Notes: a model not told the origin generated them from the sequence alone. DNA of 22,680 nucleotides from H111-94 sp034436045 (GCA_034436045.1 DAOTVZ010000094.1:1-22680), one strand, 5' to 3'. Shown: positions 6,892 to 14,992, counted from the stretch's first letter. Translations and numbers: made by a program.

Positions 6892-8529
6892 TTATTCTAC
6901 TCCTGCTTCTGCTTTTTCTAGCTGTTCCTGTTCTCCTGGTAGCAGCATAAGGCGCACGATCCGCCGCGTCTGCTTTGTCAGGCGTACCCGATCATCCAGG
7001 CATACTCCCGCTAACCACACGCTCTGTTCCTGCGCGTCGGGACGCGCATGGGCCAGAAAGAGCGGCAATAGTTCTCGTTCCTCGCGTGGAACATGTGCGT
7101 CGATCAGCACCTCTTTGACCTTTTTTTCTACTGCCATGCCCAGTGGTCGGATGCGATCACCGGGCCGACGCGGGCGAATATAGAGCATGTTTGGCACCAT
7201 ATCAGCATCGATATACACTACGTAGCGGCTCACGGGTAAAAGCTGCCACACGTCCTGCCAGCGTTCTGCGACCAGCGCAGCGCGAACGGCATCCAATATA
7301 TCCTGCGGCAAGCACTCTGCCCGTGCATACCAGGGTAGACCGGCTACCTCAACCTGTGTCGGCAATGATGACAGGCTTAACACTGTTTCCGGCGCGGTGG
7401 TTCCCGGATGTGCTTCATCGGTTGCTGGATGGTGCGATGAATGGGTCGCTCTAACCTTAAGAGTGAGTGTACCACGTCGGTAGATGGCCCGCAAACCGGC
7501 AGGCAAGTGAAGGGTGCGTGTCTCCCCTTGTTGCTCTTTCTGCAAAAAATGCTCAAGCAGATGATAATGGCGCAATTCAAGCGGCGACTGGCCTGCGCAG
7601 AGTTGCTCGGCGCAACGGCGTAACAGGTGCCGTTGCAGGCTGAGCGGTAGCGCCAGCAACGCATCCCGCTTGATCTCCACGCCGCCCGCTTCCTCGCGTG
7701 CGACCACTGTAGGCCAGCACGCGCTAACCTGCTCCTCAATCCAGGCCGCGTCCACGCTCAACACCTCGGCGTTGCGCAGCAACGTTGCGCGAAAGTTGCT
7801 ATTCATTGAGACTAGCAGGGGCAAGAGTTCGTGACGAATGCGATTGCGCAGGAAACGTGGGTCACGATTGCTGGTATCCTCAATCGGTGTGAGTTGCTGT
7901 TGCTGACAGTACGCCAGTGTCTCGGCCCGCGTGGCGCAGAGCAATGGGCGAATGATGTCGTGCTGTCGCGGTTGCAGGCCGATCATGCTGGTGATGCCGC
8001 CACCGCGCAACCAGTGTAACAGTAGCGTCTCTACCTGGTCATCCTGGTGGTGTGCCACAGCGATGGTATCACCCTGAGCTACCGAACGCAGGAAGCGATA
8101 GCGCGCGACCCGCGCAGCTTCTTCCAGGGAAAGCCGCTCTTCACGTGCTAAGGCCGGTACATTGGTTCGGCCCACTGTAACGGGCAATCCCCACGTGGTT
8201 GCAAGTTGCGCCACCTGTTCGGCCTCGTGTGCGCTCACTTCCGGGCGCAACTGGTGGTCGAGATGGGCCACGTGCAGGTATACTTGAGGATAGCTTCGAC
8301 CAGGGCCGCAGAGCGTATGCAGGATATGCAGCAGGCAGAGCGAATCAGCCCCACCCGAAACAGCCACCACCACACGCCCGCGTTCAGGCAAGAGTCGATG
8401 TTCCTCGATAAAGGTGGCGACTTTTGCTTGCAGGGCCTCATTCTGCAAGACAACCTTTGCGGTTGCCCGTACCCTCTTCGTGTATGGTAGGGGTGACTCT
8501 TGCGCTCGCTCTGTCTCATTCTGATGCAT
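6892..8529 (-). CDS. tilS: tRNA(Ile)-lysidine synthase
   Basis: Attaches lysine to C34 of the CAU anticodon of tRNA-Ile2, changing both codon reading (AUA) and charging; essential in most bacteria. The product is 545 aa, at the long end of the family. The N-type ATP pyrophosphatase loop SGGADS is at residues 58-63, and HHQDDQVET (160-168) is the second conserved motif; RNRIRHELLPLL near 230 is the family's linker. The C-terminal TilS substrate-binding domain is visible as YIRPRRPGDRIRPLG followed by KKVKEVLIDAHVPREER. The ATG at 8529 has GAGG 5-6 bases upstream. The first 45 residues are an extension without recognised motif. It is the first gene of the tilS-hpt operon and is divergent from def. 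Confidence 0.96.
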   Translation of the reverse strand: MHQNETERAQESPLPYTKRVRATAKVVLQNEALQAKVATFIEEHRLLPERGRVVVAVSGGADSLCLLHILHTLCGPGRSYPQVYLHVAHLDHQLRPEVSAHEAEQVAQLATTWGLPVTVGRTNVPALAREERLSLEEAARVARYRFLRSVAQGDTIAVAHHQDDQVETLLLHWLRGGGITSMIGLQPRQHDIIRPLLCATRAETLAYCQQQQLTPIEDTSNRDPRFLRNRIRHELLPLLVSMNSNFRATLLRNAEVLSVDAAWIEEQVSACWPTVVAREEAGGVEIKRDALLALPLSLQRHLLRRCAEQLCAGQSPLELRHYHLLEHFLQKEQQGETRTLHLPAGLRAIYRRGTLTLKVRATHSSHHPATDEAHPGTTAPETVLSLSSLPTQVEVAGLPWYARAECLPQDILDAVRAALVAERWQDVWQLLPVSRYVVYIDADMVPNMLYIRPRRPGDRIRPLGMAVEKKVKEVLIDAHVPREERELLPLFLAHARPDAQEQSVWLAGVCLDDRVRLTKQTRRIVRLMLLPGEQEQLEKAEAGVE

Positions 8530-8579
8530 AGTTGCCTCGCTGTGCTGAGTGTGATACGATAATGATAAATAATGGCATA

Positions 8580-8585
8580 ATTATA
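8580..8585 (-). promoter_or_regulatory. tilS: Possible -10 element of tilS-hpt
   Basis: A perfect TATAAT on the minus strand lies about 50 bases before the tilS start. No good -35 is visible at 17-18 bases. It sits in the 134-base space between divergent tilS and def. Confidence 0.35.
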
Positions 8586-8663
8586 GCACTGTCTCCCACC
8601 TCGCTGGTCAGGGATGAGGTGCATATCGTCTGATTCAGTGTTGTGCAGGGGATAAGCAAAGCA

Positions 8664-9167
8664 ATGGCAATTCGTAAGATTATTACGTCTGAAAATCCAA
8701 TATTGCGGCAGAAAGCTAAAAAGGTTCACCGTTTCGACCCGTCGCTACAGCGGCTCGTCGATGATATGTTTGAGACGATGCACGCCGCTAATGGTGTAGG
8801 ACTGGCGGCTCCGCAGATTGCTCTCTCCATTCGCCTCTTCGTCGCCGAGTACGAAGATCACAAGGTCGCTATGTTCAACCCGGAGATCATCAAGGCCGAA
8901 GGCGAGGTGCTGGGCACTGAGGGTTGCCTGAGCATCCCTGGCTATGCGGGCGATAACATCCGCCGCGCCGAGAAAGTTGTTGTTAAAGGACAGGATGTAC
9001 GCGGCAAACCTATGCGTGTGAATGCCGAGGGCTGGTTCGCGCGCGTCTTGCAGCATGAGATCGACCATCTTGATGGTATCCTCTTCATTGACCGCCTCGA
9101 CCGACCCGAAGACCTGCGCGTAGTCGGCGAAGATGAAGAGATCGTGGAAGCGGTGGCAGCAGAATAA
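8664..9167 (+). CDS. def: Peptide deformylase
   Basis: Removes the formyl group from the N-terminal methionine of nascent proteins; a metal-dependent hydrolase acting at the ribosome exit. The product is 167 aa, normal for the family. All three diagnostic motifs are present: GVGLAAPQ (44-51), EGCLS (86-90, with metal ligand C88) and QHEIDHLDG (130-138, with ligands H131 and H135 and catalytic E132). The ATG at 8664 is preceded by AGGGG at about 12 bases; an upstream in-frame GTG at 8643 is less likely because the family begins close to the ILxxxxPxLR strand. The acidic C-terminal tail (EDEEIVEAVAAE) is unremarkable. It is divergent from tilS and appears to be a single gene; no fmt follows. 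Confidence 0.96.
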   Translation: MAIRKIITSENPILRQKAKKVHRFDPSLQRLVDDMFETMHAANGVGLAAPQIALSIRLFVAEYEDHKVAMFNPEIIKAEGEVLGTEGCLSIPGYAGDNIRRAEKVVVKGQDVRGKPMRVNAEGWFARVLQHEIDHLDGILFIDRLDRPEDLRVVGEDEEIVEAVAAE

Positions 9168-9264
9168 GGTTGACCAGCGAGCAAGTGAGGCAGGGCACCC
9201 GTAAGGGACATGTCTATAATGCTCCTTGCAGCTCTGCCTCGCGGTTGCCCTGTTGCGCGTTACT

Positions 9265-9516
9265 CTAGGGCATTTTTTGCTGTTTGCGCAGCATTGGAAG
9301 AGGCTGGTTGCCGAGCGATTGCGCGCAGCGAGGACAAATGTAGAAACCCTCTTCACGGTAAGTAAGCTCACTTACCAGAAAGTGTTGATAGCAAATGCCG
9401 CAACGTGTGGCATCGGGCTGACTGGCAACTTGACGGTCATGCTCGAACAATGTACGCAACGATTGCAGCAACTCCTCTAGCTCAGATGAGCCGGAAGCCT
9501 CGCGGTCGCCATTCAT
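9265..9516 (-). CDS. Small zinc-ribbon protein, unknown function
   Basis: The product is 83 aa from the ATG at 9516. C39-x2-C42 and C61-x2-C64 (CGIC ... CPRC) form a four-cysteine zinc ribbon; residues 11-30 form a Glu/Leu-rich helix. There is no enzyme motif. The reading frame continues upstream to an ATG at 9657 (130 aa); I prefer 9516 because its context TGGGACAAAAA directly before the start is the same as that in front of the neighbouring Fur gene, while the 9657 ATG has no ribosome binding site. A promoter-like pair lies at 9682-9710, giving a leader of about 160 bases if the short form is right. It could be a DNA- or RNA-binding or regulatory adaptor protein. Confidence 0.7.
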   Translation of the reverse strand: MNGDREASGSSELEELLQSLRTLFEHDRQVASQPDATRCGICYQHFLVSELTYREEGFYICPRCAQSLGNQPLPMLRKQQKMP

Positions 9517-9681
9517 TTTTGTCCCAAGCACAGGCAACGCGCCCGTCACCTCGCTTGAGCGCAGCTCTCTTCGCCCATGCGGTGCGTGCCCATTGCCAAA
9601 TTCCGCATCGCCCGATCCCGCTCTATAGCTATTATTCAAAGTACAAAACCCCGCCATATATTCGACAAAAGCGCTGCACTT

Positions 9682-9710
9682 ATTATATCTTTAGAGATGA
9701 TATCTTGCAA
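9682..9710 (-). promoter_or_regulatory. Promoter for the zinc-ribbon gene
   Basis: On the minus strand TTGCAA (9710-9705) and TATAAT (9687-9682) are separated by 17 bases. This lies in the 120-base space after the Fur gene and would allow transcription independent of Fur. Confidence 0.5.
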
Positions 9711-9778
9711 GCAGCAGCCAGCAGAAAAATTGCTCCTACCCTTAGCGCGGCCCTTGCCGTTCCATGAGCGCGACCAGA

Positions 9779-10177
9779 TTAAGATTGCTGGCTCTCTTGG
9801 CATTTTTGACATAGCCCATACATTCTGACTTCGTATGAACGCAGTTCAATACCGGATGCCCGCGCGGCAGTCTGGAGCGCGTCCTGCGCGACACTGATCT
9901 CAACCGGCACGTCCAGCAGTGCGCCACACATAGTACAAACCGCGTGATCGTGACGGCTAATATTGGCATCGTAGCGGCACTCGCTATCGCGCCCGATTTC
10001 GCGGATCAGCCCTTGCTCCGACAGTTGATGCAAGATACGATAGACGGTAGCCAGACCGATACGCGGTCGCTGGAGCCGCACCTTCTCGTACAGATCGAGC
10101 GCCGTCGGATGATGGCTATCCATCTTCAAAGCCTCTAATACTGCACGCGCATTCGCATTCAACGTTTTTTCTTCCAT
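9779..10177 (-). CDS. Fur-family metal-responsive regulator
   Basis: The product is 132 aa. Residues 1-75 are a winged helix with the family sequences HHPTALDLYEKV (22-33) and GLATVYRILHQLSEQGLI (41-58). The dimerisation domain has HDH (76-78), C81-x2-C84 and C123-x2-C126, the structural zinc site of Fur and PerR proteins. The ATG at 10177 is chosen because an almost perfect Fur box lies just upstream (10190-10208); a longer frame to 10210 would place this operator inside the gene. The Fur box suggests iron-type Fur with self-repression, but PerR or Zur cannot be excluded from sequence alone. The zinc-ribbon gene follows in the same direction. No iron uptake genes are in the window. Confidence 0.93.
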   Translation of the reverse strand: MEEKTLNANARAVLEALKMDSHHPTALDLYEKVRLQRPRIGLATVYRILHQLSEQGLIREIGRDSECRYDANISRHDHAVCTMCGALLDVPVEISVAQDALQTAARASGIELRSYEVRMYGLCQKCQESQQS

Positions 10178-10189
10178 CTTTTTGTCCCA

Positions 10190-10208
10190 GGTAATGATTA
10201 TCATTCTC
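10190..10208 (-). promoter_or_regulatory. Fur box upstream of the Fur-family gene
   Basis: The minus-strand sequence GAGAATGATAATCATTACC matches the classical 19-base Fur consensus (GATAATGATAATCATTATC) at 17 of 19 positions, with a perfect core inverted repeat AATGAT-A-ATCATT. It ends 12 bases before the chosen start codon, so bound repressor would block the gene's own expression. Confidence 0.85.
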
Positions 10209-10271
10209 ATCTAAGAGCTACTCTCACTGTACGACAAAGAGGTACAAATGTCAAGATAGGCTCCGTTCGCC

Positions 10272-10304
10272 TGCTCTAAGCCATATAAGAATGGGCTTAG
10301 AGCA
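10272..10304. repeat. Perfect 11-bp hairpin upstream of the Fur gene
   Basis: TGCTCTAAGCC (10272-10282) and GGCTTAGAGCA (10294-10304) are perfect complements around an 11-base loop. TTGTTT follows on the plus strand, giving a terminator look, but no plus-strand gene ends here. It may be an intergenic repeat or the remnant of a lost gene. Confidence 0.5.
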
Positions 10305-10444
10305 TTGTTTCAGAACTGCATTGGTGAAACCAGTGAGGGATGAGCCACGTGAACATAGGCGGAGGAGATAAACATAAAGTTTCCGCACATTTGCAGGTTT
10401 GTGATTCATTACACGCTGAGAGCGGTTTGGCGGATAGAAAGGGT

Positions 10445-10736
10445 GTGATGAAGGATTTTCATCATCGACCTCAGCGCTCTCGTAGGGGCGTGATTGATCA
10501 CGCCCTGCTTGCCCGTCAAGCTCTTCACAGGCGTGATGAAGGATTTTCATTATCGACCTTGGCGCTCTCGTAGGGGCGTGATTGATCACGCGCGGCATGC
10601 CCGTCAAGGCCATCGCAGGGCGTGATGATGGACTTTCATCATCGACCTCGGTGTTCTCGTAGGGGCGTGATTGATCACGCGCGGCATGCCCGTCAAGGCC
10701 ATCGCAGGGCATGATGAATCACGCCCCTACGAGAGC
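10445..10736. repeat. Tandem 88-89 bp palindromic repeats with an inverted end copy
   Basis: Three units begin at 10445, 10533 and 10622 (spacings 88 and 89 bases) and run to 10710. Each carries GCTCTCGTAGGGGCGTGATT or one-base variants (10476, 10564, 10653) continuing into ATCACG, so that unit 1 forms the perfect palindrome GGGCGTGATTGATCACGCCC (10486-10505), and a second hairpin around GATGA...TCATC. The block closes with an inverted copy of the 20-base word at 10717-10736. Units are contiguous, with no unique spacers. Frames through the block give only repeat-derived peptides. The rest of 10211-10808 holds the hairpin at 10272 and otherwise nothing I can interpret. Confidence 0.85.
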
Positions 10737-10808
10737 ACGATGACTGTTTTGGTCATTCAAAATCATAAATGGCGAAATCATCAGACATTTTAGAAAGGAA
10801 ACGGTAGC

Positions 10809-11048
10809 ATGAATCAGACGGAACGGTACACTCCTATACTGAACGTAGCTTCTGATAGCACAGAAGTATCTTATGAAGAACATTCACCCTTCATACACGA
10901 GTTGAGCGATGATGCGTTAGTTCAGGTTCATGGGGGCTGTCTGGTCGAGCATTATCCTACACTCTTTGGTATTCCTCTGACCTTCCTCGGCTACAGCACT
11001 CCTTGCGGCTGTGCCTATGCCGCGCCGGGTCAGGCGGCATGTATGTAG
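10809..11048 (+). CDS. Orphan double-glycine RiPP/bacteriocin-like precursor peptide
   Basis: The product is 79 aa; the ATG has AAAGGA at about 9 bases. Residues 31-43, ELSDDALVQVHGG, match the double-glycine leader pattern (ELSDxELxxVxGG) cut by C39-peptidase ABC transporters or related proteases in class II bacteriocins, lanthipeptides and Nif11-type RiPPs. The predicted core is residues 44-79 (36 aa), starting at C44 and containing C66-G-C68 and C78, plus Ser/Thr residues, hydrophobic and aromatic residues; thioether, disulfide or sactionine links are all conceivable. No modification enzyme, transporter or immunity gene is next to it: the neighbours are a repeat block and fadN. A strong terminator follows, so the gene is a monocistron. 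The precursor call rests on the leader; the class is not determinable. Confidence 0.8.
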   Translation: MNQTERYTPILNVASDSTEVSYEEHSPFIHELSDDALVQVHGGCLVEHYPTLFGIPLTFLGYSTPCGCAYAAPGQAACM

Positions 11049-11078
11049 TACTTCAAGTAAAGTGAGATATAAAAATAA

Positions 11079-11115
11079 AAAAAGAGAGTATCTCGGCACG
11101 GGATACTCTCTTTTT
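11079..11115. terminator. Strong bidirectional intrinsic terminator
   Basis: AAAAAGAGAGTATC (11079-11092) and GATACTCTCTTTTT (11102-11115) pair perfectly over 14 bases with a 9-base loop. The A- and T-runs flank the GC-containing part on both sides, so it terminates the RiPP precursor transcript on the plus strand and the fad transcript on the minus strand. It is the clearest intrinsic terminator in the window. Confidence 0.92.
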
Positions 11116-11141
11116 CGTGAACAGGGGAGAAAGGAAGAGTG

Positions 11142-13529
11142 TTAATTTCTTAGTGGCTTGCCCGTCATCAGGATGGATTGCATGCGCTCCTGCGTTTTCT
11201 CCATGCCGCACAGGCTCAGGAAGGCCTCGCGTTCGAGGTCAAGCACCTGTTGCTCAGTGAGTGGCGTGACGGGCGAGGTTTCGCCCCCTGTGAGGACATA
11301 GGCCAGCTTGCGCCCGATGACAGCATCATGCTCGCTGATCTTACCCAGCAGCAGCATATTGTCGATCTGCTGTTCCAGCACCAGGCGTGCGCCTGAGCCG
11401 GGGAGCAGCAGCATCTGCGGCTCAGGCGGTTGCCACTGGCCCGCCGCTTTCGCTTCGGCCAGTCTAATAGCGTCTGCTTTAGCATCGCGCAAGAGCAGGT
11501 CGCGGTTGACGGTGATAGCATCGGTCTTGCGCAAGAAGCGGTACTGCTGGGCCTCGGCGGCGCTGGTCGAGACGGTGGCGAAGGAGATGATCTCAAAGGC
11601 TTTGCGTGACGGCGTAAAGGGGCCACCGGTCTTACGAGCCATTTGCGTCTCCACGTCTGCACCATGTCGCAAGAGCAGTTCTTTACAGCCGCCGCCGGCC
11701 GGAATGAGGCCAACGCCGACCTCGACGAGTCCAATGTAGGATTCAGCGGCTGCGCGGGCATGCTGGCTGTGCATAATAATCTCGCAGCCACCGCCGAGTG
11801 CGCGCCCTGCCGGGGCCGCAACGACAGGAATAGGGCTATATTTGAGCATCAGGTGTGCCTGTTGCAGACCGTTAATAGCATTCTCCAGCATCTGCCATTC
11901 GCCCTGCCGTGCGCCCATCAACACCAGGAAGAGGTTGGCACCGGCGGAGAAGTCTGCTGCCTCGTTGCCAAGTACCAGTGCTCGGAACTGCCGCTGCCCC
12001 TCTGTAACAGCATAGTGCATCATCTCAATGATGCCCTCGTCAATCGAGTTCATCTTGGTGTGGAACTCGACGCAAGCGATACCGTCACCCAGGTCGATCA
12101 GCGCCGCCGAACCGTTGTCGCGCACAACCCGGTTGTTAGCTTTGAGAGCTGGTAAAGAGATGACACCCTGCGGCTGCGGCACAGGCTTGTAGCTATCGCT
12201 CTTGAAATCAAAGTACTGGCGTCGTCCTGCCTCGCCCACATAGAACGTACCCTGGCCTTGCGTTCTGACGCGCTCGACCAGTTCTGGCATTTGTCGTCCC
12301 TCAAAGACCTTCTCGAATGTTGCGGGATGTTGCAAGAGCAGGTCCCACACCTCGAAACTGCCCAGGTCGAAGTTGAAGCCCCAGCGCAGCGCGTTATCGA
12401 TGTCAACGATACTCTCGGCGATCTCCGGCGCGCGGTTGGCGGCATAGATGAGTGTATCGGCAGTTGTTTCGCGGGCGAACTGGCTGGCGCGATCATCGCC
12501 GCTGAGGACGGTCAGGATACGCTCTGCCGGATCATCGATGTTGCGCGCGGCACCGAGCGAGGGATAACGCACCTTCTGCTGTGGCTCGTATTCCAGCGTT
12601 TTGAGGTTCAGTTCAAGGATGGTAGAGGAGCCATCAGCGTTTTTGACGCGCTTATAGAAGCCCTGACCACTCTTCTCGCCCAGCATGTTGCGCCTGAGCA
12701 TCTCCTGCACCAGTTCCGGCAAACGGAAGCTCTCGCGCTGTTCGTCGTTGGGTGCATTCTCATAGAGGTTGCTGGCGACATGCGCGGTAGTATCCAGGCC
12801 GGAGAGATCAGAAGTACGGAACATGGCGGACTTGGGGCGTCCCATTGCGGGGCCGAGAATGGCGTCTACCTCGCTAACGGTATAGCCTTCGTTCAGGGCG
12901 TGTCGCAGCGCGGAGACGAAGCCGTAGACGCCGATGCGGTTGGCAATGAAGTTTGGCGTGTCCTTACACAGGACCACGCCCTTGCCCAGTACCTCTGTGC
13001 CGAACTGCTGCATAAAGCTCAACAGCGCAGGGTCGGTATCCGCGCACGGCACCAGTTCCAGCAGGCGCATGTAGCGCACCGGATTGAAGAAGTGCGTGAT
13101 GAGGAAGTGGCGGCGAAACTCCGCGCTGCGCCCCTCGATCAGTAGATGCGCGGGCAGGCCGGATGTGTTTGAGGTGATGATCGTGCCGGGCTTTAAAACG
13201 GCCTCGACCTTCTCATACAGATTATGCTTGATGTCCAGGCGCTCTACGACGGCTTCGATGACCCAATCAACCTCGGCAAGTTTAGACAGATCATCCTCGA
13301 CGTTGCCGACAGTGATGAGTGCGGCGCTGCGCTGGCTGTAAAAGGCGGCGGGTCTGGCTTTTAGCGCCCTCTCAAGACCGGTTTTGGCAACAATGTTGCG
13401 ATCTTGCGCCCCTGGCGGCACGATGTCGAGCAGCAAGCTGGGGATACCGACGTTGGCGAGGTGGGCCGCGATGGCCGCTCCCATCACGCCCGCCCCCAGC
13501 ACGGCGGCTTTGCGAATCTGATATGTCAT
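11142..13529 (-). CDS. fadN: 3-hydroxyacyl-CoA dehydrogenase / enoyl-CoA hydratase (FadN type)
   Basis: Bifunctional beta-oxidation enzyme: hydrates enoyl-CoA and oxidises 3-hydroxyacyl-CoA with NAD+. The product is 795 aa, matching Bacillus FadN. The dehydrogenase is N-terminal: GAGVMG (12-17) binds NAD, and HFFNPVRYMRLLELVP carries the catalytic pair H146/E158; a second dehydrogenase C-domain segment follows (KDTPNFIANRIG ... GMRP-like GPAMGRPKSAMFR). The crotonase domain is C-terminal, with GRALGGGCEII and GLVEVGVGLIPAGGG holding the two catalytic glutamates. This order is the reverse of E. coli FadB. The ATG at 13529 begins 2 bases after the thiolase stop, with GAGAGG inside the thiolase gene as ribosome binding site, so the two are coupled. 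It is the last gene of the fad cluster. Confidence 0.95.
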   Translation of the reverse strand: MTYQIRKAAVLGAGVMGAAIAAHLANVGIPSLLLDIVPPGAQDRNIVAKTGLERALKARPAAFYSQRSAALITVGNVEDDLSKLAEVDWVIEAVVERLDIKHNLYEKVEAVLKPGTIITSNTSGLPAHLLIEGRSAEFRRHFLITHFFNPVRYMRLLELVPCADTDPALLSFMQQFGTEVLGKGVVLCKDTPNFIANRIGVYGFVSALRHALNEGYTVSEVDAILGPAMGRPKSAMFRTSDLSGLDTTAHVASNLYENAPNDEQRESFRLPELVQEMLRRNMLGEKSGQGFYKRVKNADGSSTILELNLKTLEYEPQQKVRYPSLGAARNIDDPAERILTVLSGDDRASQFARETTADTLIYAANRAPEIAESIVDIDNALRWGFNFDLGSFEVWDLLLQHPATFEKVFEGRQMPELVERVRTQGQGTFYVGEAGRRQYFDFKSDSYKPVPQPQGVISLPALKANNRVVRDNGSAALIDLGDGIACVEFHTKMNSIDEGIIEMMHYAVTEGQRQFRALVLGNEAADFSAGANLFLVLMGARQGEWQMLENAINGLQQAHLMLKYSPIPVVAAPAGRALGGGCEIIMHSQHARAAAESYIGLVEVGVGLIPAGGGCKELLLRHGADVETQMARKTGGPFTPSRKAFEIISFATVSTSAAEAQQYRFLRKTDAITVNRDLLLRDAKADAIRLAEAKAAGQWQPPEPQMLLLPGSGARLVLEQQIDNMLLLGKISEHDAVIGRKLAYVLTGGETSPVTPLTEQQVLDLEREAFLSLCGMEKTQERMQSILMTGKPLRN

Positions 13530-13531
13530 GG

Positions 13532-14728
13532 CTAGGCCAACCTCTCGATAATGGTGGTGACGCCCTGGCCGCCGCCGACACACAGGGTTGCCATACCAAT
13601 CGTCTTATCCATCGTCTGTAAGTCGTTGAGCAACGTCACGACGATACGCGCGCCGCTACAGCCCTGCGGATGACCCAGAGCAATCGCGCCGCCATGCGGG
13701 TTGAGAATCTCTTCGTTCAGATTCAGCTCTTTGATGACGGCGAGGGTCTGAGCGGCGAAGGCTTCGTTCAGTTCGATAACCTCGATGTCGCTCAACTGCA
13801 TGCCAGCGCGCTGGAGAGCTTTTTTCGTCGCGGGTACAGGCCCGATCCCCATGATATCGGGCCTGACGCCGGCGACCGCCATCGTGCGGACTTTAGCCAG
13901 CGGCTTGATGCCAAGCTCACGGGCCTTCTCCGCCGACATGACGACAAGTGCGGCGGCTCCATCGTTCAACGGACTGGAATTGCCAGCCGTGACGGTGCCA
14001 CCCTTAAGGAAGGCGGGTTCTAGCGTGGCTAAGCGTTCGAGCGAGGTGTCGCGGCGCGGCCCCTCGTCAGTAGTCATCAAGTTACCGTCGGGCAGTGGCA
14101 CGGGGGCGATCTCGCGTGCGAAGGTGCCATCATCGATAGCGGCGATGGCACGCCGATGGCTCTGCAAGGCGAAGCGATCCTGTTCCTCGCGGCTGATGTT
14201 ATACTGGCGCGCCAGGTTTTCGGCGGTAATGCCCATCGGCATGTAGGCGGCGGTGGCGAAGTCTTGCGACGCGGGCGGATAAGGGGAAGAATACGGCTCG
14301 CCCTCTTTCTGCTTGACGAGGCGTGGATTGAACGACGGATTAAATCCGCCCATCGGTACACGCGACATATTTTCGACACCCCCCGCCACAAAGACATCGC
14401 CCAGGCCGAGCATAACGTTCTGCGCTGCCATGTTGAAGGCTTGCAGGCTGGAAGCGCAGAAGCGGTTGACGGTGACGCCGGCCACCGTTTCGGGCAGACC
14501 GGAGAGGATGGCAACGAGACGCGCCATATTTAAGCCCTGCTCGCCCTCTGGGAAAGCGCAACCAAGAATGACATCTTCTACTAACGAACGATCTAACTCC
14601 GGCACGCGATCCAGGGCGGCCTTGACGGCAAAGGCGGCAAGGTCGTCGGCGCGCACATCCTTCAATACGCCCTTGTTGGCTCGCCCAATCGGCGTGCGCA
14701 CGGCGCTAACAATCACTGCTTCTGGCAT
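13532..14728 (-). CDS. fadA: Acetyl-CoA acyltransferase (3-ketoacyl-CoA thiolase)
   Basis: Cleaves 3-ketoacyl-CoA with CoA to acetyl-CoA and a shortened acyl-CoA, the last beta-oxidation step. The product is 398 aa, the standard thiolase length. The nucleophile is C91 in VNRFCASSLQAF; NEAFAAQ (321-327), H353 in GGAIALGHPQGCSGARI and the second cysteine C383 in TLCVGGGQG complete the active site. AGGAG lies 10 bases before the ATG. It lies upstream of and coupled to fadN, and is separated from fadE by 264 bases that may hold its own promoter. Confidence 0.96.
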   Translation of the reverse strand: MPEAVIVSAVRTPIGRANKGVLKDVRADDLAAFAVKAALDRVPELDRSLVEDVILGCAFPEGEQGLNMARLVAILSGLPETVAGVTVNRFCASSLQAFNMAAQNVMLGLGDVFVAGGVENMSRVPMGGFNPSFNPRLVKQKEGEPYSSPYPPASQDFATAAYMPMGITAENLARQYNISREEQDRFALQSHRRAIAAIDDGTFAREIAPVPLPDGNLMTTDEGPRRDTSLERLATLEPAFLKGGTVTAGNSSPLNDGAAALVVMSAEKARELGIKPLAKVRTMAVAGVRPDIMGIGPVPATKKALQRAGMQLSDIEVIELNEAFAAQTLAVIKELNLNEEILNPHGGAIALGHPQGCSGARIVVTLLNDLQTMDKTIGMATLCVGGGQGVTTIIERLA

Positions 14729-14771
14729 GTATTTCTATCTCCTTGCGAGTGAACGCGATAAATCGAGTCCC

Positions 14772-14800
14772 TACAGAGTGTTACTCATTTCAGTTGTCAA
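14772..14800 (-). promoter_or_regulatory. Possible internal promoter before fadA
   Basis: On the minus strand a perfect -35 TTGACA (14800-14795) is followed after 17 bases by TCTGTA (3 of 6 -10 matches). It would allow fadA-fadN to be transcribed separately from fadD-fadE. The weak -10 keeps this tentative. Confidence 0.4.
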
Positions 14801-14923
14801 TGTATATGATCGATCTTTACAGGATTACATGCATATGGGTTCTTGATTTTTTGTTTATTCCCCCACAAGACATGGTCATGGTGCCGGATATGTTGCGTTC
14901 CTGTGCCTCAATGAAGAGGGATA

Positions 14924-14951
14924 CGGGCGAGCGAGCATTGCTACCCGCCCG
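14924..14951. terminator. GC-rich imperfect hairpin after fadE
   Basis: CGGGCG (14924-14929) and CGCCCG (14946-14951) form a stem that continues with mismatches. It lies 42 bases after the fadE stop on the minus strand and may attenuate read-through into fadA. No T-run follows, so this is weak. Confidence 0.35.
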
Positions 14952-14992
14952 CCGTTCCCAACACACACGAGGGGAAGAGGATGGTTGTCTAT

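Noticed and set aside
8235..8729. Minus-strand frame spanning the tilS start and the tilS-def gap
   Set aside because: It overlaps tilS in another frame and the first part of def on the other strand, and resembles no protein.
9168..9240. Possible terminator after def
   Set aside because: Only short complementary words (GAGGCAG/CTGCCTC) are found, with a long loop and no T-run; not strong enough to call.
10445..10710. CRISPR-like array
   Set aside because: The units are contiguous with 88-89 base periods and no unique spacers, and no cas genes are present.
10251..10712. Long minus-strand reading frame through the tandem repeats
   Set aside because: The peptide merely repeats the DNA units, has no ribosome binding site and ends at a chance stop; the block is better explained as non-coding palindromic repeats.
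12258..13145. 295-codon plus-strand reading frame opposite fadN
   Set aside because: It is the antisense of a well-supported enzyme gene in GC-rich DNA, without ribosome binding site or recognisable protein.
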